64,000 nt of DNA from contig NZ_WOTF01000002.1 in the NCBI RefSeq assembly GCF_011516935.1, positions 248,001-312,000 on the forward strand, written 5' to 3'. This DNA comes from Acetobacter farinalis (GTDB taxonomy: Bacteria > Pseudomonadota > Alphaproteobacteria > Acetobacterales > Acetobacteraceae). Below, in pieces: positions 1 through 9,541 of this stretch. Numbering within the stretch: position 1 is the first letter of the stretch; each line of letters starts with the position of its first letter. The translations under genes and the position numbers were made by a program. The notes under the pieces were generated by a model that saw nothing but the letters and a program-made list of their open reading frames with translations, had not been told where the DNA came from and did not search any database.

Positions 1-50
1 TCACTGCCGTTCACTAAGGTCTGGCGCGTTTCGCGAGCGAGTCTACAGGG

Positions 51-82
51 CAGGCCGGGTGAATCTCACCCGGCCTGTTTTT
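51..82 (+). terminator. rho-independent terminator ahead of cpoB
   Basis: A perfect 12-bp stem (51-62 with 66-77), a 3-nt loop and a run of five T form a classical intrinsic terminator. It ends the transcript of the gene to the left of the window. Family gene order (tol-pal-cpoB) suggests that gene is pal, but none of it can be identified here; one frame stops at 15-17. cpoB therefore probably has its own promoter or depends on read-through. Confidence 0.85.
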
Positions 83-155
83 GTATTTCCTGTCTTGTTT
101 TTCGGGAAGGAATGATGAAATCCTTGCCCGCTTTTAATGGAAGGGTGAGGTCTTG

Positions 156-1028
156 ATGAAACGCGGGTTGATGACGTCTGTTTCCGCATCGTGGCGTGCT
201 CTGGCCGTGTGTCTGCCTGTTGCAACCGTTCTGGTCGCCGCGGCACCAGTGGCGCATGCACAGGATGTGACCAGCCGGGAAGGGTTGGCTCTTCAAAACC
301 AGATTATGGCGCTCCGGGATGCCGTGAGCCAGCTTCAGGCTTCGGGTGGTGGCGCCATGCCTCCGCCTTCCGCAACCGCAGCACCTGCAACGGCTTCCGC
401 AAATGGAGATCTGACGGCCCAGCTGCTCGACCGCGTGAATACGCTGGAACAGCAGCAGCGCGACATGCGCGGGGAAATTGATCAGCTGACCAATGACCTG
501 CAGCAGAAGACAGCCGCGCTCTCCAAACAGATTGCGGATAATCAGTTTGCAGCCCAGAACGGTGGCGGTGGTGCCGCCGCTGCGGCTCCTGCTGCCGCAG
601 ACGCTGCTGGTGCAGCGGCAGAGGCCGCGCCGCGTGCTGCCCCCACCACACCGGATGCCCTTCTGGCCAGCGGAAAAGCCGCCCTGCAGAAGAAGGATTA
701 CGCCACTGCGCATCAGAACGCAGAGGCTGCTCTTCAGAATGCAAAAGGCAGCTTCAAGGTTGATGCACAGTTTCTGCTGGCTCAGTCTCTGGCGGGGGAA
801 AAGCAGTACCGCCAGTCTGCCGTGGCGTATTACGATGCCTATCGTCAGTCGCCCAAAAGCGCGCGCGCGCCGGATGCCCTGCTCGGTGTGAGTGCCTCCC
901 TGCTGGCGCTGGGGGACAAGAAGGCCGCCTGTCAGGCTCTTGGCAAACTGAAAGCTGAATTCCCGTCTCCGACCCAGCGCGTGTCTCATGCGGCAGAAAT
1001 TTATGCCGGACGAGGCGGCTGCCAGTAA
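156..1028 (+). CDS. cpoB: CpoB/YbgF, Tol-Pal associated periplasmic TPR protein
   Basis: A 290-residue secreted protein. CpoB links the Tol-Pal machine to septal peptidoglycan synthesis in the periplasm. Residues 1-35 form a signal peptide with likely cleavage after AHA (A35/Q36). A heptad-rich coiled coil with many Q, L and D residues spans about 40-115, an Ala/Pro-rich linker follows, and a TPR-like C-terminal domain (about 165-290) contains the LLASGKAALQKKDYATA repeat type. ATG 156 is chosen because GTGAGG lies just upstream; a TTG sits one codon earlier. Its place before tilS and ftsH matches the usual alphaproteobacterial tol-pal neighbourhood. The end is close to, and may overlap, the tilS reading frame. 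Confidence 0.9.
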   Translation: MKRGLMTSVSASWRALAVCLPVATVLVAAAPVAHAQDVTSREGLALQNQIMALRDAVSQLQASGGGAMPPPSATAAPATASANGDLTAQLLDRVNTLEQQQRDMRGEIDQLTNDLQQKTAALSKQIADNQFAAQNGGGGAAAAAPAAADAAGAAAEAAPRAAPTTPDALLASGKAALQKKDYATAHQNAEAALQNAKGSFKVDAQFLLAQSLAGEKQYRQSAVAYYDAYRQSPKSARAPDALLGVSASLLALGDKKAACQALGKLKAEFPSPTQRVSHAAEIYAGRGGCQ

Positions 1029-1140
1029 CGGCTGCCAGGAGCGGTTGCCCTTAAACCCGGTGCAGGGTTCCGGCAGGGGGAGCAGGAGTGGCGGTCTACT
1101 TCTGGCCGCCCTGTCGGACGCACCTTTTTCTGAAGCTCCG

Positions 1141-2403
1141 GTGTCACCGGAGTTTTTCGTGGCCCGGATGCAGGCACTGGGGCCATGGCTGCCGGATGAC
1201 CCGGCCTTGCCGCCCGTGGCTCTGGCCGTCTCCGGCGGGGGTGATAGCCTGTGCCTCGCCTGGCTGGCACGGCATTGGCGTAAAAATCTTCTGGCTTTTG
1301 TGGTGGACCACGGGTTGCGGGCTGAGTCCGCACAGGAAGCACGGCTGACTGTGCAGCGGCTGGCCGATATGGGTGTGCCCGCCCGCCTTCTTACGCTCAC
1401 AACCCTGACCAAAGGCCCGGGCGTGGCCGAGCGGGCGCGGCAGGCGCGCTATGCTGTTCTGGCACAGGCATGCCGGGAGGCCGGGTGCCTTGATCTCCTG
1501 CTTGGCCATCAGGCGGATGATCAGGCAGAAACACTCCAGATGCGCCATCAGGCGGGCAGCGGGCCGGAGGGTCTGGCCGGGATGGCGTGGATGAGCGCCC
1601 TGCCGGATGTGCGGGTCGTAAGGCCTCTGCTGGATGTCTCGCGTCAGGCTTTGCGGAACACGCTGCGGGGTGCCGGGCTGGCTTGGGTGGATGACCCTTC
1701 CAATCAGGATATGCAGGCCGGGCGTGTCCGCGTGCGGCACAGCCTGCGGGAGCAGGATGAGCGTGAGGCGCTGTGGCGTGCAGGTCTTCAGGCCGGTGCG
1801 GCACGGATGCGGCGGGATGACTCTCGGACCATGTCCTTTGCCAGACAGGGCACATTCAGGCCGGAAGGCTGGGTGTGCCTCGGGCCGGTTCTTCCGGAGC
1901 CAGAGGATCTTTCCGTGCTGATCCGGTGTGTGGGGGGCCAGATTTATCCTCCCGCTCCGGCAGCGGTGCGGCGGCTACAGGCCGCAGGGCAGGAGGCCAC
2001 GCTGGCGGGTGTGCAACTGGTGCGCTGGCGGTCTGGCTGGGTTCTGGTGCGCGAAGCCGCAGCTATGGACGCGTATGGTCCGGCATATGCCGGTGCGCGG
2101 TGGGATGGCCGATTTGAACTCTTTCTGCCGTCATCCGTTTCACGGGAGAGTTTGCAGGTTGGCCCGGCGGGGTTCGGGCTTGACCGGACGGTGCGGGGAG
2201 GGTGGCCAGCCCGGTTCTGCGCCACGCTGCCAGCCTTATGGCGGCATGGGCAGCGCGTTGGCATCCCGCATCTGGGGTGGTGGGCGGAAGAGGCACTTCA
2301 GGGGGCCGGTTTTCTGTTCCAGCCCCCGGTTCCTGCAACAGGCGGCGGCGTGTATGGCTGGCCGGAGGCACGGGGCGCATGGTTTGCAGCGCATCACATA
2401 TGA
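1141..2403 (+). CDS. tilS: tRNA(Ile)-lysidine synthase
   Basis: TilS attaches lysine to C34 of tRNA-Ile(CAU), changing its identity from Met to Ile; it is normally essential. The ATP PP-loop SGGGDS lies about 31 residues from the GTG at 1141, followed by the expected VVDHGLR and LGHQADDQAET motifs of the N-type ATPase core. The start is uncertain. The frame is open back to an ATG at 988, which would overlap cpoB by 41 nt and put the PP-loop at residue 82, much deeper than usual. A TTG at 1045 follows an AGGAG. GTG 1141 gives about 420 residues, a normal family length. The C-terminal part is weakly conserved. It lies between cpoB and ftsH. Confidence 0.88.
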   Translation: MSPEFFVARMQALGPWLPDDPALPPVALAVSGGGDSLCLAWLARHWRKNLLAFVVDHGLRAESAQEARLTVQRLADMGVPARLLTLTTLTKGPGVAERARQARYAVLAQACREAGCLDLLLGHQADDQAETLQMRHQAGSGPEGLAGMAWMSALPDVRVVRPLLDVSRQALRNTLRGAGLAWVDDPSNQDMQAGRVRVRHSLREQDEREALWRAGLQAGAARMRRDDSRTMSFARQGTFRPEGWVCLGPVLPEPEDLSVLIRCVGGQIYPPAPAAVRRLQAAGQEATLAGVQLVRWRSGWVLVREAAAMDAYGPAYAGARWDGRFELFLPSSVSRESLQVGPAGFGLDRTVRGGWPARFCATLPALWRHGQRVGIPHLGWWAEEALQGAGFLFQPPVPATGGGVYGWPEARGAWFAAHHI

Positions 2404-2565
2404 TCATAAATCATAAGAATGAGTGATAATAAATGTCATGTGCGGGGTGGGAATATCGGCCCAGCATCCCATTTATGATGGGAGAGGTTGCATTTTCGGG
2501 CGTCTGCCGCTCAGATTGGGGTTCTCCGGCGCTCCGGCACGACTAGGTATGGAAACACAGGCAAG

Positions 2566-4515
2566 ATGAACAATTTAGGCCGCAATTTGGCGCTTTGGGT
2601 CAGCATCATCGTGCTGCTGCTGTTGCTTGTAGATGTTTTCCAGCCGGGGAACACACAGCATGCTGCGCAGCAACTGGCGTATTCTGATTTCATTACAGAC
2701 GTTGATACCGGGCATGTCCGGTCCGTTGTGATGCAGAACCAGAATATTTCCGGCACGCTGACTGATGGCACGGCTTTTGAAACATTTGCGCCGCAGGACC
2801 CGTCCCTTGTTTCCCGCCTGACGGGTAAGGGCGTTGAGGTTGTGGCCAAGCCGCTTGATCAGGAAGGTAGCCCGCTGCTGCGTTATTTCCTGAATGCCCT
2901 GCCCATTATCCTGATGGTTGGTGTCTGGGTGTTCATGATGCGCCAGATGCAGGGTGGAGGTGGCCGGGCCATGGGCTTTGGCAAGTCCCGCGCCAAGATG
3001 CTGACAGAAAAGCAGGGGCGCGTGACCTTTGATGATGTCGCGGGGATTGATGAAGCCAAGGGCGAGCTTCAGGAAATTGTCGACTTCCTGAAAGACCCGC
3101 AGAAATTTACCCGTCTGGGTGGCAAGATCCCCAAGGGCGTGCTGCTGGTTGGCCCGCCGGGCACAGGGAAAACCCTGCTGGCACGCGCCATTGCAGGGGA
3201 AGCCAATGTCCCGTTCTTCACCATTTCCGGCTCTGATTTTGTGGAAATGTTCGTGGGTGTAGGTGCATCCCGCGTGCGTGACATGTTCGAGCAGGGGAAG
3301 AAGGCTGCCCCGTGCATTATCTTTATTGATGAAATTGATGCCGTGGGCCGCCATCGTGGCGCGGGCCTTGGTGGCGGGAATGATGAGCGTGAGCAGACCC
3401 TGAACCAGATGCTGGTCGAGATGGACGGGTTTGAAAGCAATGAGGGTGTGATCCTGATTGCCGCCACCAACCGCCCCGATGTGCTGGACCCCGCCCTGCT
3501 GCGCCCCGGCCGGTTTGACCGGCAGGTTGTGGTGTCGAACCCGGATGTGGCGGGCCGTGAGAAAATCCTGCGCGTGCATATGCGCAAGGTGCCGCTGGCG
3601 TCTGATGTGGACCCGCGCATTATTGCCCGCGGCACGCCGGGCTTCTCGGGCGCGGACCTTGCCAATCTGGTGAACGAGGCCGCTCTGGCCGCGGCCCGTC
3701 TGGGCAAGCGCACCGTGTCCATGCGTGAGTTTGAAGATGCGAAGGACAAGGTTCTGATGGGGGCCGAGCGCCGGTCTCTTGTCATGAATGATGAGGAAAA
3801 GAAGCGCACGGCGTATCACGAAGCCGGTCACGCCATTACGGCGGTGCTGGTGCCGGAGAGTGAGCCCATCCATAAGGCCACCATCATCCCCCGTGGCCGG
3901 GCGCTGGGCATGGTCATGCGTCTGCCTGAGGGTGACCGCCTGTCCATGAGCAAGAAGAACTGCATTGCTCATCTGGTGGTTGCCATGGGCGGCCGCGTGG
4001 CGGAGGAAGTTGTCTACGGGAAAGACAATATCTGCAATGGCGCCATGGGCGACATCCAGATGGCAACCCGCGTGGCCCGCAGCATGGTGACTGAATGGGG
4101 TATGAGCGAAAAGGTTGGCATGATTGCCTACGCCAATGATGATCAGGGCGGTGGCGGCATGTTCTTCGGCGGTGCTGCGAAGAATTTCTCCGAGCACACG
4201 GCCAAGGAAATTGATTCTGAAATCAAGCGTCTGATTGATGAGGCGTATGATCAGGCCCGCACCTATCTGCATGACCATGTGGATGAACTGCACCGTCTGG
4301 CGGAAGCCCTGCTGGAATATGAGACTCTGAGCGGGGAAGATATTCGCCAGATCATGCGTGGCCAGCCGATTGAGCGGGTTGAAACGGATGAGAGCACGCC
4401 GGTCAACCGCCGTTCATCCGTGCCGCAGGTTTCCGGTCCGGAAATCGGCCAGCAGGGTGACAAACCCGAGGGTGGTGAAGGCAGCGGGATGAACCCGGTC
4501 CCGCAGCTGGGCTGA
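2566..4515 (+). CDS. ftsH: ATP-dependent zinc metalloprotease FtsH
   Basis: A 649-residue membrane-anchored AAA+ protease that degrades membrane and short-lived regulatory proteins. Two N-terminal membrane segments (about residues 8-25 and 103-125) flank a small periplasmic domain. The AAA module has Walker A GPPGTGKT (196-203) and Walker B with DEID (255-258). An arginine-finger region with RPGRFDR follows, then the zinc-protease motif HEAGH (418-422), with D496 in GAMGDIQ as the third zinc ligand. ATG 2566 gives the family-typical [11 protein letters not shown] start; an upstream in-frame extension to 2488 lacks family character. About 160 bp separate it from tilS, so it probably has its own promoter; a 6-bp perfect hairpin sits at 2467-2483. 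Confidence 0.97.
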   Translation: MNNLGRNLALWVSIIVLLLLLVDVFQPGNTQHAAQQLAYSDFITDVDTGHVRSVVMQNQNISGTLTDGTAFETFAPQDPSLVSRLTGKGVEVVAKPLDQEGSPLLRYFLNALPIILMVGVWVFMMRQMQGGGGRAMGFGKSRAKMLTEKQGRVTFDDVAGIDEAKGELQEIVDFLKDPQKFTRLGGKIPKGVLLVGPPGTGKTLLARAIAGEANVPFFTISGSDFVEMFVGVGASRVRDMFEQGKKAAPCIIFIDEIDAVGRHRGAGLGGGNDEREQTLNQMLVEMDGFESNEGVILIAATNRPDVLDPALLRPGRFDRQVVVSNPDVAGREKILRVHMRKVPLASDVDPRIIARGTPGFSGADLANLVNEAALAAARLGKRTVSMREFEDAKDKVLMGAERRSLVMNDEEKKRTAYHEAGHAITAVLVPESEPIHKATIIPRGRALGMVMRLPEGDRLSMSKKNCIAHLVVAMGGRVAEEVVYGKDNICNGAMGDIQMATRVARSMVTEWGMSEKVGMIAYANDDQGGGGMFFGGAAKNFSEHTAKEIDSEIKRLIDEAYDQARTYLHDHVDELHRLAEALLEYETLSGEDIRQIMRGQPIERVETDESTPVNRRSSVPQVSGPEIGQQGDKPEGGEGSGMNPVPQLG

Positions 4516-4599
4516 GGCCCACGCCAACAGGACGAGCGGAAAGAAACAGGAGGGGCGGCAGCAATGCCGCCTCTTTTGCATTGCGGGAGAGAGGCAGGA

Positions 4600-5634
4600 A
4601 TGGATTTTTGGCGTCTCGCAGAGCCTGCGGGCCTGCTGTATGGCCGTGCGGCGGAGGATGCTGTCAGGCGCGGCCATGCTCTCCCGCTGGCGGGCGGCCC
4701 TGCGGCCTTTACCTGTGTGGACCTGATAGAGGGCGCGACCCATACCGGCTTCATGCCTGTCTCGGCGGTTCCGGCGGACTGGCAGGAGTGTCTGGCGCGT
4801 CTTGTCCGGAAACCGCCTTCCGCCGGAATGCCGGAAGGCGCGCAGGTGATGGGAATTCTGAACGTTACCCCGGACAGCTTCAGTGATGGCGGGCTGCATC
4901 TGGACACCGCACGGGCCGTGCAAGCGGGGCTTGATCTGCATGCCGCCGGTGCGGGCATTCTGGATATTGGCGGTGAGAGCACACGCCCCGGTGCTGCGGT
5001 TGTCACGCCGGAGGAGGAGTGGGCGCGTATCGGGCCGGTGGTGCGGGCGCTGAAACAGGTAGCGCCGGGCGCAACCCTTTCCATTGATACCCGGAACAGT
5101 GCTGTTATGGCGCAGGCTCTGGCGGCCGGTGCCGATGTGATTAACGATGTCTCCGCCCTGACGCATGATCCGCAGGCGCTGCCCCTTCTGGCCCGGGAGC
5201 ACTGCGGTGTTGTGCTGATGCACATGCGTGGCACGCCTGCCACCATGATGGACCATGCTGTTTATGACGATGTAGCGTGCGAGGTGGTGCGCGAGCTGGG
5301 AGTCCGGCTGAATGCGGCCATACAGGCGGGCATTGCGCCAGAGCGCCTGAGTGTGGACCCCGGGATCGGGTTTGCAAAAAATACGGCCCAGAATACGGCT
5401 CTGCTCAGCCGTTTGCCGTTGCTGGCCAATCTGGGGTGCCGGGTGGTGCTGGGGCTTTCCCGCAAGCGGATGATTGGCGAGATAACAGGCATTACGGACC
5501 CCGCCGGGCGGGATGCGGGCACACAGGCGGCCTCTCTTGAGGCCATGGCTCTTGGCCAGAGCGTGTTGCGTGTGCATGCGGTGGAGGGAATGGTGCAGGC
5601 TCTGCGGGTCTGGCAGCACGTTCATGCGGCCTGA
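4600..5634 (+). CDS. folP: dihydropteroate synthase
   Basis: Condenses 6-hydroxymethyl-dihydropterin diphosphate with p-aminobenzoate to make dihydropteroate in folate synthesis. The TIM-barrel signatures are clear: NVTPDSFSDGG (from N88), GGESTRPGA, IDTRNSAVMAQAL, GADVINDVSAL and VDPGIGFAK. At 344 residues it is longer than the roughly 280 usual for DHPS because of an N-terminal segment of about 80 residues (DFWRLAEPAGLLYGR) before the barrel. ATG 4600 follows GAGAGGCAGGA; an in-frame ATG at 4564 with AGGAGG upstream is an alternative. It lies between ftsH and glmM on the same strand. Confidence 0.93.
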   Translation: MDFWRLAEPAGLLYGRAAEDAVRRGHALPLAGGPAAFTCVDLIEGATHTGFMPVSAVPADWQECLARLVRKPPSAGMPEGAQVMGILNVTPDSFSDGGLHLDTARAVQAGLDLHAAGAGILDIGGESTRPGAAVVTPEEEWARIGPVVRALKQVAPGATLSIDTRNSAVMAQALAAGADVINDVSALTHDPQALPLLAREHCGVVLMHMRGTPATMMDHAVYDDVACEVVRELGVRLNAAIQAGIAPERLSVDPGIGFAKNTAQNTALLSRLPLLANLGCRVVLGLSRKRMIGEITGITDPAGRDAGTQAASLEAMALGQSVLRVHAVEGMVQALRVWQHVHAA

Positions 5635-5642
5635 AAAAAGCG

Positions 5643-5672
5643 CCTGAGACCGAACCTTACGGTTCCTTCAGG
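5643..5672 (+). other. imperfect hairpin between folP and glmM
   Basis: Outer arms CCTGA/TCAGG enclose inner arms GAACC/GGTTC around TTAC. There is a short T run only about 20 nt later, so terminator activity is uncertain. The 150-bp gap otherwise shows nothing I recognise. Confidence 0.3.
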
Positions 5673-5784
5673 TGGGAAACCGTTTTAGTGAAGAGAAAAC
5701 AGACATGCGTCAGCACTGCGGGCTCTGGGGAGCAGAAGGGCGGAGAGGGCGCAGACGTCACAAAACAAGATTGGAATAGGCAGG

Positions 5785-7134
5785 ATGAGACGTCTTTTCG
5801 GGACAGATGGAATTCGCGGAACCGCAAACATCGCGCCTATGACAGTCGATATCGCCCTGAAACTGGGGCAGGCCGCAGGGCTGCATTTTACACGCGGAGC
5901 GCACCGGCACCGTGTTCTGCTCGGGAAGGACACACGCCTTTCCGGCTATATGATCGAGAGTGCTCTGGTGGCGGGGTTTCTGTCCGCCGGGATGGATGTC
6001 ACGCTTGTGGGGCCTCTGCCCACCCCCGCCATTGCCATGCTGACACGCTCCCTGCGGGCGGATCTGGGCGTGATGATTTCAGCTTCGCACAATCCGTTTG
6101 GTGATAACGGGATCAAGCTGTTTGGTCCGGACGGGTTCAAGCTGTCTGACCAGAATGAAATTGATATCGAAACCCTGATGGACATGGACCTGACGGACCG
6201 TCTGGCGAAACCCCGCCAGATTGGCCGGGCCTCGCGCCTGAATGATGCCGCCGGGCGCTATGTGGAAAGTGCAAAGGCGTCTTTCCCGCGCAAGCTGCGT
6301 CTGGACGGCATGAAAATCGTGCTCGACTGTGCCAATGGCTCGGCATACCGCGTTGCCCCCACGGCTCTGTGGGAACTGGGCGCGGAGGTGATCCGCATTG
6401 GCTGTGAGCCTGATGGTGTCAACATCAATGAAAAATGTGGGTCCACGCACCCTGAAGCCCTGTGTCAGGCAGTTGTGCAGCATGGCGCGCATCTGGGGAT
6501 TGCGCTGGATGGTGATGCGGACCGCGTCCTGATTGCGGATGAAACCGGAAATCTGATTGATGGAGACCAGATTCTCGCTCTTATCGCCCACTCCTGGGCG
6601 CGTGACGGGCGTCTGGTGGGGCAATCTGTTGTGGCAACGGTGATGTCCAACATGGGGCTGGAGCGTTTTTTGAATACGCTCGATGTGGGTCTGGAGCGGA
6701 CCGCGGTGGGGGACCGCTACGTGGTGGAGCGGATGCGCGAGCTGGGCTGCAATGTCGGGGGTGAGCAGTCCGGCCATATGGTGCTGACAGATTTTGCCAC
6801 AACGGGGGATGGCCTGATTGCCGCCCTGCAGATTCTGGCCGTGCTGGTGGAAGATGGCCGCCCGGCCAGCGAAGTCTGCCGCCTGTTCACGCCGTTCCCG
6901 CAGAAACTGCAGAATGTACGCTTCAGCGGTGTCTCTCCGCTGGAAGCGGAAAGCGTGCAGGCCCGGCAGAGAGAGGTGGAGCAGATGCTTGCCGGCCGCG
7001 GGCGCCTGCTGCTGCGTAAAAGTGGTACGGAACCGCTGGTGCGGGTGATGGCGGAAGCGGAAGATGCTGCTCTGGTGGATGAAGCCGTCAGGCAGATGTG
7101 TGAGGCGCTTCAGGCCGTTAACGTTCCGGCCTGA
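5785..7134 (+). CDS. glmM: phosphoglucosamine mutase
   Basis: Interconverts glucosamine-6-phosphate and glucosamine-1-phosphate, feeding UDP-GlcNAc synthesis for peptidoglycan and LPS. The 449 residues match the family. The phosphoserine is S101 in the [12 protein letters not shown] motif, the Mg-binding loop is DGDADR (242-247), and the C-terminal phosphate-binding loop is [10 protein letters not shown] (from about 411). ATG 5785 gives the typical [12 protein letters not shown] start, with AGGCAGG just upstream. Downstream thiD follows after 24 nt, suggesting co-transcription. Confidence 0.97.
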   Translation: MRRLFGTDGIRGTANIAPMTVDIALKLGQAAGLHFTRGAHRHRVLLGKDTRLSGYMIESALVAGFLSAGMDVTLVGPLPTPAIAMLTRSLRADLGVMISASHNPFGDNGIKLFGPDGFKLSDQNEIDIETLMDMDLTDRLAKPRQIGRASRLNDAAGRYVESAKASFPRKLRLDGMKIVLDCANGSAYRVAPTALWELGAEVIRIGCEPDGVNINEKCGSTHPEALCQAVVQHGAHLGIALDGDADRVLIADETGNLIDGDQILALIAHSWARDGRLVGQSVVATVMSNMGLERFLNTLDVGLERTAVGDRYVVERMRELGCNVGGEQSGHMVLTDFATTGDGLIAALQILAVLVEDGRPASEVCRLFTPFPQKLQNVRFSGVSPLEAESVQARQREVEQMLAGRGRLLLRKSGTEPLVRVMAEAEDAALVDEAVRQMCEALQAVNVPA

Positions 7135-7158
7135 AGCACTGAGGGGTACCGCCAGAAA

Positions 7159-7989
7159 ATGGACATGAAACAGGAAAAACCCGCGCGTGTTCTGTCCATT
7201 GCGGGAAGCGACTCGGGCGGCGGGGCGGGCATTCAGGCCGATATCAAGACCATCACGGCGCTGGGTGGCTATGCCATGACAGCCATCACGGCGCTGACCG
7301 CGCAGAACACGCAAGGGGTGCGGGATATCCTACCTGTGCCAACCGCCTTCCTGCGCGAGCAGATACGCTGTGTGCTGGAGGATCTGGGGGCGGATGCCAT
7401 CAAGACCGGAATGCTGGGCGGGGGTGATGAAATCCAGTGTGTTTGTGAAGAAATTTCCCGCTACCGCACTATGTATGGTGCGTGCCCTGTTGTTGTAGAT
7501 CCGGTAATGGTTGCAAAGGGGGGCGCCAGTCTTCTGGCCGAAGCCGCGTTGTCCGGCCTGAAAACCCGGCTTTTTCCTCTGGCAACAGTGCTGACTCCCA
7601 ATCTGCCGGAAGCGGAAAAACTGACAGGTATGACAGTCACATCTGTTGAACACATGCGCCTTGCCGCGCAGACGCTGCGTGCGGAAAGTGGTGCTGCCGT
7701 TCTGGTTAAAGGCGGACATCTTGCCGGGGAAACGCTGGTGGATGTTTTGCTGGATGATTGTGGCTTCAAAGAGTTTTACGACACGCGTATCGCCACGCGC
7801 CACACGCATGGTACAGGGTGCACGCTGGCCAGTGCACTGGCCACCGGGCTGGCGCAAAAACTCCCGCTGCGCCGGGCGGTCGAGCAGGCCCGTCTTTATG
7901 TGCGGCAGGCAATTCTGGCTGCGCCCGGACTCGGGGGGGGAGCCGGGCCATTATGGCATGCGCACAGATGGTATGAAAAACCTGTTTAA
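7159..7989 (+). CDS. thiD: hydroxymethylpyrimidine / phosphomethylpyrimidine kinase
   Basis: Phosphorylates HMP and HMP-phosphate for the pyrimidine half of thiamine. It is a ribokinase-fold protein: N-terminal GSDSGGGAGIQAD (16-28), the DPVMVAKGG region, and the C-terminal anion hole with catalytic residue in HTHGTGC (C221). Its 276 residues are normal for ThiD. ATG 7159 or 7165 could start it. No TPP riboswitch is visible upstream; the gene is 24 nt behind glmM and probably shares its transcript. It converges with the minus-strand response regulator, leaving 22 bp between stop codons. Confidence 0.94.
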   Translation: MDMKQEKPARVLSIAGSDSGGGAGIQADIKTITALGGYAMTAITALTAQNTQGVRDILPVPTAFLREQIRCVLEDLGADAIKTGMLGGGDEIQCVCEEISRYRTMYGACPVVVDPVMVAKGGASLLAEAALSGLKTRLFPLATVLTPNLPEAEKLTGMTVTSVEHMRLAAQTLRAESGAAVLVKGGHLAGETLVDVLLDDCGFKEFYDTRIATRHTHGTGCTLASALATGLAQKLPLRRAVEQARLYVRQAILAAPGLGGGAGPLWHAHRWYEKPV

Positions 7990-8011
7990 ATCAGAGTATT
8001 TTTCTAAAAAA

Positions 8012-8770
8012 TCAGTCTCCTACAGCCTGAAACTGCTGGTGTTCAATCATGGCGGGCATCGGGATTATCTGTCCTGCTGGAAGAGACGCCTTTCTGGCTT
8101 TTGGGTCATGCAGGATATAGCCTCGGCCCCATACGGTTGAAATCAGGTTATCAGCGCCAGCAGCCTGAAGTTTTTTCCGAAGCTTGCAGATGAAAACATC
8201 AATGATCTTGATGTCCGGTTCATCGCGCCCTCCGTACAGATGGTTGAGGAATGTTTCCTTGGTCTGCGCGACACCTTTGCGCAGAACCAGCAGCTCAAGG
8301 ATGGAAAATTCCTTGCCTGTCAGATGTACGGGCTGGTCGTGCACGGTTACGGTATGGCTGTTCAGGTCCAGCCGGAGGTCTCCCACCTGGGTAACGGGGT
8401 GCGCAAAGCCGCTGGAACGGCGCAGAATGGCCTGAATCCGGGCAACAAGTTCGGCTGGGTCAAACGGTTTGATCAGATAATCATCCGCCCCCATGGAAAA
8501 AGCCCGGATTTTTGCATCCGGCTGGTCCAATGCCGAAAGGATGATGATAGGCGTTGAAATTTTCAGTAAACGCAGAGAACTGATGACTTGATAGCCATCC
8601 ATATCCGGCAGATTCAGATCAATAACGGCAAGGCCGTAATCATAGTTCCGCAGCATTTCGATGGCGTTTCTGCCAGAACGCGCCAAATCAGCAGAAAGTC
8701 CGGCTTTTTTCAGTGTTGGCAAAAGCAGGCGAGCAGACGCTGCTTTGTCTTCAGCAAACAGGATACGCAT
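8012..8770 (-). CDS. CtrA-family response regulator (OmpR/PhoB type)
   Basis: A 252-residue transcription factor. The receiver has the acid pair E7-D8, phospho-acceptor D51 (VIDLNLPDMDG), and K101 in YLIKPFD. The winged-helix domain carries a stretch nearly diagnostic for CtrA: LTGKE, FLNHLYGG, DEP and KIIDVFICKLRKKL, ending in TVWGRGYILHDP. The receiver half is much more diverged from well-known CtrA sequences than the DNA-binding half, so it may be a paralogue rather than the cell-cycle master regulator itself. ATG 8770 follows GGGAGGGAA. A perfect TTAA-N7-TTAA box lies about 100 bp upstream. It is alone on its strand between thiD and an AT-rich spacer. Confidence 0.9.
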   Translation of the reverse strand: MRILFAEDKAASARLLLPTLKKAGLSADLARSGRNAIEMLRNYDYGLAVIDLNLPDMDGYQVISSLRLLKISTPIIILSALDQPDAKIRAFSMGADDYLIKPFDPAELVARIQAILRRSSGFAHPVTQVGDLRLDLNSHTVTVHDQPVHLTGKEFSILELLVLRKGVAQTKETFLNHLYGGRDEPDIKIIDVFICKLRKKLQAAGADNLISTVWGRGYILHDPKARKASLPAGQIIPMPAMIEHQQFQAVGD

Positions 8771-8824
8771 CGGGTTCCCTCCCCCTTGGGAAGCGCGTGA
8801 CACCTTATAGTTGTATCCGCGCAT

Positions 8825-9541
8825 AGAAATCTATTTTTACGTGCCTTCTTGGAAAGATAAACAGAAATTAACCATTTTTTAACCCCAAAGATGATTGGCG
8901 TCTGGTGATTACGTTTTCTGGTTGTGTGCTCAGAAAAAAGCAATCACTGGTTGAAAATAATAACGGCTGATTTTCATTTTGCTATCGGGAATGAATAAAT
9001 TTTTTATGAAAATGAGACAAAAAAGTGGTGTATTTATAAAAATAACATAATTATTTCCCAATCATTAAAATAATATCATCAATGCAAATTCTAGAAGAGT
9101 TTCAATATAAAATAGTAATGTAATGCGTATTAGGTTCATAAAGAAAATAGGAAATAAAATTCTTCTATAAATTACAAGAATTTAACAAACTTAAACCTTA
9201 ACAAATTTTGGTGACATCAAGGCTATTATGCATATTACTGAATTATAATTTCTCTTTTGTGCTGCCGTGCATGTGTAATTATGCAGATCATAAATATTTT
9301 TTCATACTGAAATCCTTACGGATATCAGTTTTATTTCAAAATCTGCGTGACCTAAAAAAGCATATGTCTATTACTATAAAATATAAATATGGGTTATAAA
9401 TTCATTATTATCATAAATGGAAAAATAATTCTCGTTCTTCGCTGCTCAGGATGTAGTGTTCCGGTGTGTCTGGTCATCGCCTCCTGTTTCCAACTGCAGT
9501 AATATGTGAAGAAGGAAGCAGGGGTTCTTGCAGGAGGCTGG
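8825..9541. other. very AT-rich non-coding spacer
   Basis: About 700 bp between the CtrA-family gene and tsaE with no convincing gene. A hand count of 9001-9240 gives 54 G/C of 240 (22.5%), against roughly 60% in the neighbouring genes. It contains the CtrA box, three more TTAA half-sites at 9182-9201, many A/T runs, and a 63-codon open frame (9208-9399) with no ribosome-binding site or family resemblance. No canonical DnaA box was seen. It may hold promoters for both flanking genes, a small RNA, or decayed foreign DNA. Confidence 0.7.
8868..8882. promoter_or_regulatory. CtrA box, TTAA-N7-TTAA
   Basis: TTAA at 8868-8871 and TTAA at 8879-8882, separated by exactly seven bases, match the full CtrA consensus. 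The site is 98 bp upstream of the start of the CtrA-family gene, so autoregulation is the simple reading. The surroundings are AT-rich, which raises the chance of a random match. Confidence 0.55.

Noticed and set aside
2575-4293. 572-codon open frame antisense to ftsH
   Set aside because: It lies wholly within a clear FtsH gene on the other strand; GC-rich codon bias opens such shadow frames, and the product has no natural composition.
5643-5672. CTGAGA-like motif resembling a TPP riboswitch near thiD
   Set aside because: It is upstream of glmM, not thiD, and the rest of the TPP aptamer consensus is absent.
8744-8770. Possible inactive receiver in the CtrA-family protein because EDK replaces EDD
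   Set aside because: The essential acid pair is E7-D8; the third residue varies in active receivers, and D51 and K101 are present.
9208-9399. 63-codon frame in the AT-rich spacer
   Set aside because: No ribosome-binding site, AT-driven composition and no recognisable motif; kept only as part of the spacer description.
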